From BOG-1112 sp964611335 (lineage in GTDB: Bacteria; Bdellovibrionota_B; Oligoflexia; Oligoflexales; Bog-1112): a DNA stretch of 64,000 nucleotides. The position numbers were made by a program, and so were the translations under genes. Positions 9,698 to 18,404 of the stretch are shown here, in pieces. The notes under the pieces were generated by a model. That model did no database searches. It saw only the letters and a list, made by a program, of their open reading frames with translations, and was not told where the DNA came from. The stretch's first letter is position 1, and the number at the start of each line of letters is the position of its first letter. The stretch covers positions 310,001 to 374,000 of the forward strand of contig CAZSXR010000002.1 in NCBI GenBank assembly GCA_964611335.1, read 5' to 3'.

Positions 9698-11060
9698 CGT
9701 GACGCCTTCTTCGTTGGTTAACATAAACTTCGTTCGTTGCTTTAGCAACGAGCTCATAAAGCAACGCTCTCTTACCAGGTCTAGGACGAAGTATACGACC
9801 TAGACGTTGCACATGTTCTCGAACGGCTCCTGTTCCCGAAACAATAACACCTATACTTGCTTCAGGAACATCTACCCCCTCGTTGAGAACACGTGATGTA
9901 ACAAGAACTTTGAAGACCCCTTCTTTGAAGGCTTCGAGAAATTTCTTTCTCTCTTTTTCTTTTGTCTTATGAGTAAGAACAGGAAGTATAAATTCCGATC
10001 CAATGCGATATGCAGTTTCATTATCGTCTGTAAAAATAATCATCTGCTCTTGAGAATGCAAAGTGAGTAAATCCCAAACAACCTCCATTTTCTTCTTTGC
10101 TCTTTGTGCAATTAATTTTTGCGCACGTTGCGCTAGATAAGCTTCTCTACCCTCCTTAGATCTTGAAGAAAGGAAAAGAAACCGTTTCCATGCATCTTTT
10201 TGTGAGAAATTAATCCTGTTTTTTTGAACAAATCTCAAATAGAGATCCCGCGCAGTTTTATACGCTACACGCTCTTCTTCAGTTAGTTCAACTTCGAGAT
10301 TTACGACATCATAAGGAGCAAGAGATTGCGAGACAAGTTCAGTGATTTTCCCTTCATATACAAGAGGTCCGAGAAGATCATAAATAATACTTTCTTTTCC
10401 ATCTGCTCTTTGAACGGTTGCAGATAAACCTAACCTATAGGGAGCAAGCGCACATTGTGCAATAAATTGATATTGGGGAGAAGGTAAGTGATGACATTCA
10501 TCGAAAATAATAAGTCCGAATCGATTTCCGAAATTATCTATAGTAAGACGCGCAGAATCATAAGTAGAAATTGTAATAGGTCCTAATTCTTTATTCCCAT
10601 CACCTAAAAGACCTACTTTCAAATCCAAATAATTTTCAAGAACTCTCTGCCACTGATAAAGAAGGTCGATTGTAGGAACCACAACAAGAGTAGAACGTTT
10701 TGTTTCTAAAATTGCAGCAAGAGCTACAATGGTTTTTCCCGCACCAGTAGGAAGCGCTATGACTCCTCTTTTTTCACGAGCAATCCACGCGTTAATGGCT
10801 TCTTTTTGATAAGGACGAAGATGAAAGTGTGCACGTTGAGAGAGTTTAAGAATTTCATACGCTTTTGCTAAATCTTCGTAAACCCAATTCTGAGCACGTA
10901 TGGCAAGAACGAGATCTTTATAATCGACACCCTTCGCTCGAAACTGCTGAGTTCTGGGATCTTTTTCGAAGAAGTGGATGTCTTCGAGTTGGGTGTGAGA
11001 GGCATCGCTTACAACAGAACCATTATCGAATCGAAGAATAATTTTTTCATCTTTAATCAT
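9669..11060 (-). CDS. XPB/RAD25-like superfamily 2 DNA helicase
   Basis: A DNA-dependent ATPase of the XPB type, which opens DNA for repair. Motifs in order: Q-motif region RPYQKEAINAW, Walker A PTGAGKTIVA, motif Ia, DECHHLP (DExH box), LSATVQRADGKE (SAT with the XPB-style RxDG), VTSRVLNEGVDVPEA (motif V) and QRLGRILRPRPGK (motif VI). The N-terminus holds a small damage-recognition-like domain. I place the start at the ATG at 11060 (463 aa), because the frame upstream to 11129 runs into the preceding small membrane-protein gene. The Bax1-like gene overlaps its 3' end. The pair is well known in archaea and patchily present in bacteria. Confidence 0.85.
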   Translation of the reverse strand: MIKDEKIILRFDNGSVVSDASHTQLEDIHFFEKDPRTQQFRAKGVDYKDLVLAIRAQNWVYEDLAKAYEILKLSQRAHFHLRPYQKEAINAWIAREKRGVIALPTGAGKTIVALAAILETKRSTLVVVPTIDLLYQWQRVLENYLDLKVGLLGDGNKELGPITISTYDSARLTIDNFGNRFGLIIFDECHHLPSPQYQFIAQCALAPYRLGLSATVQRADGKESIIYDLLGPLVYEGKITELVSQSLAPYDVVNLEVELTEEERVAYKTARDLYLRFVQKNRINFSQKDAWKRFLFLSSRSKEGREAYLAQRAQKLIAQRAKKKMEVVWDLLTLHSQEQMIIFTDDNETAYRIGSEFILPVLTHKTKEKERKKFLEAFKEGVFKVLVTSRVLNEGVDVPEASIGVIVSGTGAVREHVQRLGRILRPRPGKRALLYELVAKATNEVYVNQRRRRHDAYEGSTES

Positions 11061-11076
11061 TAAGATTATCTCGTCA

Positions 11077-11280
11077 TTACAACTTTTTCTTGATCCATAG
11101 TATCGCTTGTGCAATTCCTGATAAAACAATCATAGCACTGCATATAAACATAAGATCTTTAGCCCAAGCAGGAAGATCTCCGCCAAGTAAAAAATGGTGA
11201 AGCCACACATTGGTAATCACAATTAGAATGACGAAACTTAGTGCGATAATTTTGATCGGCCAAGCGATTTCTTTTTTCAT
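11077..11280 (-). CDS. Small two-helix membrane protein
   Basis: A 67-aa protein with two hydrophobic spans, about residues 7-29 and 41-62, separated by a loop with acidic residues, and a basic C-terminus (IKKKL). I do not recognise a family. It ends 16 bp before the helicase start, so it may be the first gene of the helicase-nuclease transcription unit, although a membrane protein has no known place in XPB-Bax1 action. Confidence 0.6.
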   Translation of the reverse strand: MKKEIAWPIKIIALSFVILIVITNVWLHHFLLGGDLPAWAKDLMFICSAMIVLSGIAQAILWIKKKL

Positions 11281-11411
11281 GAGACTTTCCTAAGAGGTTT
11301 GCAAAAAATCTAGCTTCTTCCTCAAACAGAGTCTTCAAGCTCTTTCTCCTTGCAGCTCAAAAACTTAATCCACTACAATCACAAGATATAATTCATGGGA
11401 AAGGAACCCAG

Positions 11412-12014
11412 ATGATCTTGAAATCGCTTGTTCTGTTAAGCTCTACTTTTTACGCGGGACTGAGTCTTGCAACCCTCACTTTGAATAAAATTCCACCAGA
11501 AATCAAGTTAGAAGGTGATTTAGGAGGTCGTGTTGATGATGGAAAAGCTTGGGAGAGCAAAGATCTCAAAGGAAAAGTGAATCTGCTTTTTTATGTTGCC
11601 CCTGAAGCAGAAAATTGGAATGAAGAGGCTATTGAAACTTTAAGAAATGAAAAATTCCCATCTGAAAACTTTGCTTCATATGCAGTTGTAAATATGGGCG
11701 CAAGCCCTTTGTTACCCAACTGGGCAATTGCTTTAAGACTCAAAGCTAAACAAAAGAACAATCCACGAACAATTTTTGTAAAAGATAAGCATAAAACTCT
11801 TGTAAAACAGTGGGGTCTTGCAGATCATTCAAGCGATGTTGTTGTGTTTAATAAAGAAGGGAACGTTGTTTACAGTTTTGATGGCAAACTTTCAAAAGAG
11901 CAGACTGCAGAAATTCTCGAAATTATAAAAAAAGAGTTAGCGAAAAATCCAACTCAACGCTTTGAAAGCAAGCAGGCAGACACCTATACCGATACTAAAC
12001 AACAAAAGCAATAG
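11412..12014 (+). CDS. YtfJ-like exported thioredoxin-fold protein
   Basis: A 200-aa secreted protein. Residues 1-20 are a signal peptide ending near SLAT. The rest has the thioredoxin-like fold of the YtfJ family: a strand-rich core with KVNLLFYVAPEAENWNEE where thioredoxins have their CxxC, and later DVVVFNKEGNVVYSFDGKLS. The redox cysteines are missing, as in other YtfJ proteins, whose role is unknown. The C-terminal 25 residues are polar and glutamine/lysine-rich. It runs convergent with a small membrane-protein gene and overlaps it by 78 bp. Confidence 0.75.
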   Translation: MILKSLVLLSSTFYAGLSLATLTLNKIPPEIKLEGDLGGRVDDGKAWESKDLKGKVNLLFYVAPEAENWNEEAIETLRNEKFPSENFASYAVVNMGASPLLPNWAIALRLKAKQKNNPRTIFVKDKHKTLVKQWGLADHSSDVVVFNKEGNVVYSFDGKLSKEQTAEILEIIKKELAKNPTQRFESKQADTYTDTKQQKQ

Positions 12015-12197
12015 AGCCCAAAAAAAACAAATAGGCAAAATCAAAAGACCAAGACCGCGCTCAAGAATGCTCACACTTGTAGCATCAGATAAACGCCAGT
12101 GAGAGTATTCTCCATTGCGATCTATCGCTCTTTCTTGCAACAAAGATTTTTTTCTCAGGTCTTGAATTCCATCACGAACGGAAGCAATTGACGACAT
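11937..12197 (-). CDS. Small membrane protein, tail-to-tail with the YtfJ-like gene
   Basis: An 86-aa protein with a polar N-terminal half and a long hydrophobic C-terminal region (about residues 50-84) that could form one or two membrane helices. A strong ribosome-binding site, AGGGGGA, lies four bases before the ATG at 12197, which is the main evidence that it is real. Its last 78 bp overlap the 3' end of the convergent YtfJ-like gene. No family recognised. Confidence 0.6.
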   Translation of the reverse strand: MSSIASVRDGIQDLRKKSLLQERAIDRNGEYSHWRLSDATSVSILERGLGLLILPICFFWALLLLLFSIGIGVCLLAFKALSWIFR

Positions 12198-12408
12198 AGA
12201 GTCCCCCTTCTTTTATGTTCTCAAGAGATCGTATTATCCACCTTGATTGGTTTTTTTAAAATTGAAAATCCAAAACTCAAAAAACAACGCCTCTTCATTA
12301 AAAAAAAAATTATTGAATCAATCAATTAAAACCTTTCCCAAAACAAGGACTTATGGTTAATAGAATCTGGTTGAACTCTATCTTCTTGCACCAGTTAAGG
12401 AGTAAGCC

Positions 12409-13152
12409 ATGCGCATTCTAATTGTTGAGGATGATGCACCGCTCGCAAGCGTCCTGGTAAGGTGTCTCCGTGAAGAATCGTACGCTGTCGATCATGCAAT
12501 TGATGGACAAGAAGCGGAATGGATGGCATTTGAGAATCCTTATGACCTTATCATTTTGGATTTGATGCTTCCCCGAAAGGACGGTCTTGAAGTCCTCAAA
12601 AATCTCAGAGGCGGAGATGTTCGTTCTCCCATTTTAATTCTCACCGCTAAAGATAAAATTGACGATCGCGTTAAAGGACTCGATACCGGTGCAGATGATT
12701 ATCTCTCGAAACCGTTTAGTCTTGATGAATTGCTTGCAAGAGCAAGGGCCCTTCTTCGAAGAAAAGAAACCTACATTCCACCTGTCATCTGTGTTGGTCC
12801 ACTTGCTATCAATCCTTCCCGTAAAGAAGTTCTTATTGATGGGAAAGTTGTAGAGTTTACTGCGAAGGAGTACAGCCTTCTTGAATACTTTGCTCGGAAT
12901 GCGGGAAGTGTATTAACACGCACACAACTTTCAGAGCATGTGTGGGATGTAAACTTCGAACCCACCTCAAACGTTGTGGATGTCTACGTGGGATATCTGA
13001 GGACAAAGATCAACAAAGTTCTAGGTTATAGTCCCATAAAAACAGTACGTGGACATGGGTACATGCTCGACATAGAAAAAACAGATGGAGAATTAGCAAC
13101 CATCGAAGAGTTCCCTCAACTCGCAAATCAACCAGCAAGCTATGCTTCTTGA
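12409..13152 (+). CDS. OmpR/PhoB-family response regulator
   Basis: A DNA-binding response regulator of 247 aa. The receiver domain (residues 1-115) has the acidic pair EDD at 8-10, the phospho-acceptor Asp near residue 51 in LIILDLMLPRKDG, and the switch Lys in LSKPFSLDEL. The winged-helix domain (about 125-225) ends in the usual KTVRGHGYML. About 25 extra residues follow. The kinase gene starts 11 bp before this gene ends, so the two are translationally coupled. The 200 bp upstream are very AT-rich and must hold the promoter, but I could not assign boxes with confidence. Confidence 0.95.
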   Translation: MRILIVEDDAPLASVLVRCLREESYAVDHAIDGQEAEWMAFENPYDLIILDLMLPRKDGLEVLKNLRGGDVRSPILILTAKDKIDDRVKGLDTGADDYLSKPFSLDELLARARALLRRKETYIPPVICVGPLAINPSRKEVLIDGKVVEFTAKEYSLLEYFARNAGSVLTRTQLSEHVWDVNFEPTSNVVDVYVGYLRTKINKVLGYSPIKTVRGHGYMLDIEKTDGELATIEEFPQLANQPASYAS

Positions 13153-14587
13153 GCGAGTTCCGGTTCGTTTTCGATTATCTATAGTTCATACAGCTTGGAT
13201 CTCCATTCTATTTTTTATAATAGGTCTGGGCCTCTTCAAAGTTGTTGAACATACTCTGCTTAATTCTGTGGATGCAGCTCTTCTCTCTTCCGCTCAAGCT
13301 GTACGTGACTTGGGAGGACAGGTTGTCAAAGAAAACATTGCAATTGACGAAATTGCGCAAAAGAAAACACAGTTTAGTCAACTTGTTCCCGAACGTTTGA
13401 TTCGACCTTATGCTCAAATCATCAGTTTAGGAGACAAAGACAGTCGTGAATTTTCAAATGAACATTCCGATGTAAAGCTTCCCATCACTCCAAAAACATT
13501 GGATAGAGCAGAAAAAGGACTTAACACTTTTGAAACTTTTACATTCAAAGAGCGCCCACCTTTACGACAAGTTTCCCTCCCTTTGCTTCACAATGGAAAA
13601 TTCTCAGGAGATCTCGTCCAAGTTGGGACGACTCTAGGACCTACTCAAAGCGTCCTCAAAGGGACCGCTATACTTCTCTGGTTATTGCTTCCTCTCGTTC
13701 TTATGATTTCCGTTATTCTTGGATACATACTCACGGCTCAAGCACTCAAACCTGTTGGAGTTATGTCTCAAGCGGCTTCTCAATTGGGTGTTGATGATTT
13801 AAGCATTCGTCTTCAAGTTCCTATTGCAGAGGATGAACTGCAGGAACTTTCTCTAGCCTTCAATAAAATGTTGGATAGATTGGAAGATGCCATCACACGT
13901 CTACGTAGATTTACCGCTGACGTCTCTCACGAACTACGAACCCCACTTGCGGTTTTAAGAGCGGAAGCGGAGTTAGCATTACGAAGAGAACGGAGCTCAG
14001 ACGAATATAGAAACAGCCTCAGAACAGTGCAAAAAGAATCACAGCATATGTCTGTGATTATCGAAGATCTACTCTTGTTAGCGAGGGCAGAAAGTTCTAA
14101 CCTTGCACTATCATGGGAATCCATAAAAACATCTCGCTTTATTGAAGAACTCATCGATTCGGTGGATCCTATATTCAAAGATAAAAATGTCTGCATTGAA
14201 AGTAAGATTGAAGCACCTGAAACATTTTCTTGTTCTAAAACCTATCTTTCATTAGCGCTTAAAAACATATTACTCAACGCCTGCAAGCATTCAGGAAGCG
14301 ATGCGAAGGTTCAATTCAGTGTTATAGGTGAAAAAGATGCCATCCACTTTCTCATCAGAGATGAAGGAGAAGGTATCTGCGAAAAAGATCTCCCCTATAT
14401 TTTTGATCCTTTCTATCGCTCAGATTCTGCACGCAATCGTGCAAGCGGTGGAGTAGGAATCGGACTCAGCCTAACACTCGCACTGATCAAACTCCATAGA
14501 GGCGAAATCGAAGTGACTTCGAAACTTGGTGAAGGAACGTCTTTCCTCGCGAAAATCCCAACTCAATTAAATATTCTTTCCTGTTAA
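13142..14587 (+). CDS. Sensor histidine kinase
   Basis: Membrane-bound sensor kinase of 481 aa, partner of the preceding response regulator. It has a first membrane helix at about residues 15-37, a periplasmic region of about 140 residues, a second helix at about 178-202, a HAMP domain (about 203-255), then HisKA with the phospho-accepting His in DVSHELRTP near residue 262. The ATPase domain has the N-box (LKNILLNACKHS), G1 (DEGEGIC), F-box (IFDPFYRSD) and G2 (GVGIGLSLTL). The layout resembles CusS/QseC/TctE kinases. No target genes can be inferred from the neighbours. Confidence 0.95.
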   Translation: MLLERVPVRFRLSIVHTAWISILFFIIGLGLFKVVEHTLLNSVDAALLSSAQAVRDLGGQVVKENIAIDEIAQKKTQFSQLVPERLIRPYAQIISLGDKDSREFSNEHSDVKLPITPKTLDRAEKGLNTFETFTFKERPPLRQVSLPLLHNGKFSGDLVQVGTTLGPTQSVLKGTAILLWLLLPLVLMISVILGYILTAQALKPVGVMSQAASQLGVDDLSIRLQVPIAEDELQELSLAFNKMLDRLEDAITRLRRFTADVSHELRTPLAVLRAEAELALRRERSSDEYRNSLRTVQKESQHMSVIIEDLLLLARAESSNLALSWESIKTSRFIEELIDSVDPIFKDKNVCIESKIEAPETFSCSKTYLSLALKNILLNACKHSGSDAKVQFSVIGEKDAIHFLIRDEGEGICEKDLPYIFDPFYRSDSARNRASGGVGIGLSLTLALIKLHRGEIEVTSKLGEGTSFLAKIPTQLNILSC

Positions 14588-14588
14588 C

Positions 14589-16517
14589 TTAATAGGATAT
14601 CATTTTTAATAAAGTCTCATGCCCGTGTTTTTCTAAAAACTCTCCACCAAAAACAGAAAGATGAGATTCGTTAATATACAGTATTTTATCTCCATCAATT
14701 ATTTTACAAAAAGAAGCATCACATAAAAATACAGACGGATCAAAATAAATAAGATCCCGGTAACGTATCTGAACCAGATTCATAAAATGTCTATAATGAA
14801 CTTCATTTTGAATCACTTTTGAAACAGGGATGTTACAAGATTGATGATCTGTAAAACGGAAAGGCCTTATCAGACATCGCTTTGGATCATTGTATAAGGG
14901 GATTGTTAAGACTACTGATATTTTTTTTCCTAATTTTTTATAAGCTTCAATAGTTTTTAAAAACGATTTCTTAAAATCTAACGATGAGGTCACCACCCCT
15001 TCACGCTTAAATCCATAAATATAATTTTGCCATCTTGATGCTAAAATTATACTTTTAACATGGGGTGATTTAGCATATTCAAAAGCTTTATTTGCAATCT
15101 CCCGACAACTTTCCCATCCAAAATCGATAAGACCAGGACATTGCCCTCTACCTAGCTGTAAAAAATCAAATTTCACTTCCTTTCTTAATGAAGATAAAGC
15201 AGTACTAAAAGCATTAGCATGACTATCTCCCAACAGTAATACAGATGTTTCTTCTGAAGATTCTGAAAGATGACAAGCGTCATCATCATAGTTTGTAAGA
15301 GTAAAAGGCTTACAAGATTCTTTATAAGTCAATTCAAAACTATTCAACCCGAGAACATGATTTACCGATCTATTTGGAAACCCGTTGTTCTGATATATAC
15401 CGTATCCACCAAAACCAACAATACTCATTAAAGCCAAAAGAAATATGAATTTCTTCTTCGCTGATCCTCCATAACGAAACGGTTTTTCAACATACTTATA
15501 GGTTAAAAAAGAAAGAAGAATAGAAAGCGTAAAAATAAGGATTCGCGCTATAGTATTCATCTCATTCTCAATAATTTTGAAAAATGAATACAAAGACCAG
15601 TGCCATAAATACAAGGGGTAGCTTATCAGACCCAAAAAGACAAAAATCTTAGTAGAAAGCACATTCTTATTTATCCAAGCGTTAGGCCCAGAAAAGATAA
15701 TCAACAAAGCACCCAAAACAGGCAACAGAGCTAGCACTCCAGGAAATCTTGAATTTTTATCAAGAAAAAATGCCCCAAGAGATATGCAACCGAATCCAAT
15801 AAGTGAAGCTATATTCAATTGGATTTTTGAATCAACTTTCTGAAGTACATTTTTTTTATATAAAAAAAACCATGCCAATAACGAACCACTAAAGAGTTCC
15901 CAAAAACGTGTATGAGGAGCATAGAAAACGAATGCGGGATACTTTTCAATATTGTGAATGTTAAAATAGAAAGAAAGAATAAAAAGTAAAACTAGAAAAA
16001 AATTTATTCTGTTTAATTTCCATGCGACCAACACCATAAAAGGCCAAAATAAATAAAACTGTTCTTCAACCCCCAAGCTCCAAAGATGTAATAAAGGCTT
16101 AGTTTCTGAAGCTTTGTCGAAATATCCACTCTCATTTAGAAAAACAAAATTGGAAATAAATCCGGCACCACCCGCAACATGCTTCCCTAATTCCTTCAAC
16201 TCATCAGAAAATAAAGCAAAACACCCCACAACAGTAGAAGCCACCAAGAGAACTATAAGACTGGGAAAAATCCTCTTCACGCGACGTATATAAAATTCGC
16301 GAATACTAAAAGTTCCATCATCCAAACTTTCAAAAATAATAGAGGATATAAGGAATCCTGAAATCACAAAAAAGATATCAACGCCAATAAATCCACCTCT
16401 TACCCATTCAGGAATAATATGAAACCCTACGACTAAAAGAACTGCAACAGCCCGCAATCCATCTATATCTGGACGATATTTAAGTTTTCTAGCATCTTGA
16501 ATACTCATATTCTTCAT
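14589..16517 (-). CDS. Acyltransferase-3 / SGNH O-acyltransferase (OafA-like)
   Basis: Integral membrane O-acyltransferase of 642 aa that probably acetylates a surface polysaccharide. The N-terminal acyltransferase-3 domain has ten or so membrane helices (about residues 20-375) with the RPDIDGLRAVAVLLVVGFH start and the RRVKRIFPSL motif. It is followed by an SGNH-type extracytoplasmic domain with LLLGDSHANAF near residue 430 (catalytic Ser) and a C-terminal DASFC...HLS region carrying the His. This two-domain plan matches OafA/OatA. The 3' end lies two bases from the sensor-kinase gene, convergent. It stands alone, without other polysaccharide genes. Confidence 0.9.
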   Translation of the reverse strand: MKNMSIQDARKLKYRPDIDGLRAVAVLLVVGFHIIPEWVRGGFIGVDIFFVISGFLISSIIFESLDDGTFSIREFYIRRVKRIFPSLIVLLVASTVVGCFALFSDELKELGKHVAGGAGFISNFVFLNESGYFDKASETKPLLHLWSLGVEEQFYLFWPFMVLVAWKLNRINFFLVLLFILSFYFNIHNIEKYPAFVFYAPHTRFWELFSGSLLAWFFLYKKNVLQKVDSKIQLNIASLIGFGCISLGAFFLDKNSRFPGVLALLPVLGALLIIFSGPNAWINKNVLSTKIFVFLGLISYPLYLWHWSLYSFFKIIENEMNTIARILIFTLSILLSFLTYKYVEKPFRYGGSAKKKFIFLLALMSIVGFGGYGIYQNNGFPNRSVNHVLGLNSFELTYKESCKPFTLTNYDDDACHLSESSEETSVLLLGDSHANAFSTALSSLRKEVKFDFLQLGRGQCPGLIDFGWESCREIANKAFEYAKSPHVKSIILASRWQNYIYGFKREGVVTSSLDFKKSFLKTIEAYKKLGKKISVVLTIPLYNDPKRCLIRPFRFTDHQSCNIPVSKVIQNEVHYRHFMNLVQIRYRDLIYFDPSVFLCDASFCKIIDGDKILYINESHLSVFGGEFLEKHGHETLLKMISY

Positions 16518-16625
16518 TCCATATTGATTTGAAGATTTTCTCCCATTGACTCAATCATCTTATTTTAACTATACATTTAAACATGTAATTTTTGCAAAAT
16601 CCTGACCACTATGAGAAAGTTTACC

Positions 16626-17357
16626 ATGCAACATCGTTTCCGTTTTCTTGCATTAAAAGAAACAAATGCCAAACTATGGCGCATTGAAGGTGAAGAATTC
16701 TTCCACTTAAAAAAAGTATTACGTTTGAAAGTGGGAGACGAAGTTGAAGTCTTCAATCTTGATGGAATTTGGGGAGTGGGATCTCTGCTTGACATTCAAA
16801 AAGACCATGCCCATGTTGAAGTATTAAAGATACAAACAGAAAGTCTTTTACATCCTAAACTTGCAATTGCGATAGGAGCACTTCAACAGCAAACGATGTC
16901 AGATCTGCTTCCCTGTTTGGTAGAATTAGGCCTAAATGAAATTCATATTTTTCTCCAAGAGGGAAGTTCAAGTACACGCTTGAATGAAAAGACTTTAGCA
17001 AGATGGAACAAAATCATTTTATCTTCCGCAAAACAATGTAAGAGATCGCTTCTCCCTGAGATAAGGGGATGGGTCTCATTAGAAACATGCATAGAAAATC
17101 TTCAAAAATCTTTTCAAACTCTCTGTGTATTAGACCCCGACGCTGAACTTCCTCTTTCTCAAATAAAAATAGAGAAAGAGAATACTTTGTGTGTAATTTT
17201 AGGAAGCGAGAAAGGACTCAATGCTAAAGAAACCTCTTTACTTGCAAGTAAAGGTGCTCGTTTTGCAAATATGGGGACTTCTATTTTACGTGCATTTACT
17301 GCTGCAATTGCAGGAACGAGCTTAATTGTCTTGAAGAGAGATGAGTTGAAAAAGTAG
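16626..17357 (+). CDS. rsmE: 16S rRNA (uracil-1498-N3)-methyltransferase RsmE
   Basis: SPOUT-class methyltransferase that modifies U1498 of 16S rRNA. It has an N-terminal PUA-like domain (HLKKVLRLKVGDEVEVFNLDG) and a C-terminal knotted SAM-binding domain with the family signatures VILGSEKGLNAKE and MGTSILRAFTA. I prefer the ATG at 16626 because family members begin just before the RFRF strand; the ATG at 16611 is in frame and cannot be excluded. The protein is about 243 aa, typical. It is monocistronic, as the next gene is on the other strand. Confidence 0.92.
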   Translation: MQHRFRFLALKETNAKLWRIEGEEFFHLKKVLRLKVGDEVEVFNLDGIWGVGSLLDIQKDHAHVEVLKIQTESLLHPKLAIAIGALQQQTMSDLLPCLVELGLNEIHIFLQEGSSSTRLNEKTLARWNKIILSSAKQCKRSLLPEIRGWVSLETCIENLQKSFQTLCVLDPDAELPLSQIKIEKENTLCVILGSEKGLNAKETSLLASKGARFANMGTSILRAFTAAIAGTSLIVLKRDELKK

Positions 17358-17364
17358 TTAGCAA

Positions 17365-17574
17365 CTATTCTCTGTCACAGCACTTACACACAGTGCGACC
17401 AAAGGATTTTTGAAGACCAAAAACCATAATCAAACTTGGCCAAACAATATGTGCCATTTGCATAGTGATAACTTCGAGATGACCTAAAAGAAAGGTCAAC
17501 GCAGCGAGAAAAATAAGAATACCGTTGAGTTTGTGATGAGGACAACCGCATTTTCCGTTAGACATTGAACCCAT
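17365..17574 (-). CDS. Small Cys/His-rich membrane protein
   Basis: A 69-aa protein when started at the ATG at 17574, which has AAGGA six bases upstream; the frame is open to 17652 but without a better site. It begins with a metal-binding-like CGCPHHK, has two hydrophobic helices (about residues 17-35 and 40-57) and ends in CKCCDRE. Cys clusters at both ends of a membrane hairpin could bind a metal together. No family recognised. It is convergent with rsmE. Confidence 0.6.
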   Translation of the reverse strand: MGSMSNGKCGCPHHKLNGILIFLAALTFLLGHLEVITMQMAHIVWPSLIMVFGLQKSFGRTVCKCCDRE

Positions 17575-17792
17575 GTGCTTTCCTTTTAATAAAAGGTTTG
17601 TGAAAAATTGCAAAATTTCTTTTTTAAAAGGTAAAAAAATATCCTTTTTCAAAAGAAACTAATGCCTTGCTTTATGGATAATCCTGAACGTGATTTTTCC
17701 CACACTATAATTGTCCCTTAAATCTCTTTAAGAATCTAGTGGGGGATGAATTAGATGTTAGAATGAGGAAAACAACTTTCAAAGAGGGTTCT

Positions 17793-18383
17793 ATGCTTTT
17801 AACAGGCCGAAGAAAACAAGTATTGATCGAACCTTATAAACAATTGCGTTTTGGTATTGCGTTTATCCTTTTAAATTTTGTGTTTTCTGCTTTGATTTTC
17901 CTTGTTTTTGGCTATTACCTTTGGGATGTATTTTCTGCAATCACTGTTTATTTCCAACTTGACCCTACACAAGAAATGATTGCGGGTAGAAAATTTATGG
18001 TTCCCGTAACAATAGGGTTAGGCCTCCTTCTCCTCTTTATATTTTCTACGCTGTATGTTTCTGCACGTTACACACACCAGATTTATGGGCCCCTTGTCTC
18101 TATTCGCCGATTTTTAGATGAGATGCTGGCGGCCAAAAATCCAGCGCCTATAAAGTTGAGGACTACAGATCAACTTCATGATTTGGTGGACCGTCTGAAC
18201 CTATTATCAGGTTCCTTGACAGGCGTTCAATCATCGCCTTCTATAAAGGCTGTAAATGAATACTTAGATCAACTATTAGCGGGGAAAGAGGGTGGGAGAT
18301 TGGATTTGAAAGAAGAAGATCCCTTAAAACCCTTGAGTTTGAAATTGAATATGCTTGGTCAATTATTGAAGTCTAAAAGATAG
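17793..18383 (+). CDS. Two-helix membrane protein with HAMP-like region
   Basis: A 196-aa protein from the ATG at 17793, chosen because AGAGGG lies four bases upstream; the longer frame from 17739 lacks a site. Two membrane helices (about residues 22-46 and 72-96) bracket a short loop, followed by a HAMP-like helix (HQIYGPLVSIRRFLDEML) and a C-terminal helical repeat of the same flavour. It looks like a chemoreceptor or kinase membrane module without output domain. The aconitase gene follows 21 bp later, but no functional link is evident. Confidence 0.6.
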   Translation: MLLTGRRKQVLIEPYKQLRFGIAFILLNFVFSALIFLVFGYYLWDVFSAITVYFQLDPTQEMIAGRKFMVPVTIGLGLLLLFIFSTLYVSARYTHQIYGPLVSIRRFLDEMLAAKNPAPIKLRTTDQLHDLVDRLNLLSGSLTGVQSSPSIKAVNEYLDQLLAGKEGGRLDLKEEDPLKPLSLKLNMLGQLLKSKR

Positions 18384-18404
18384 AATTTTAGGAAAGGTTC
18401 ACTG

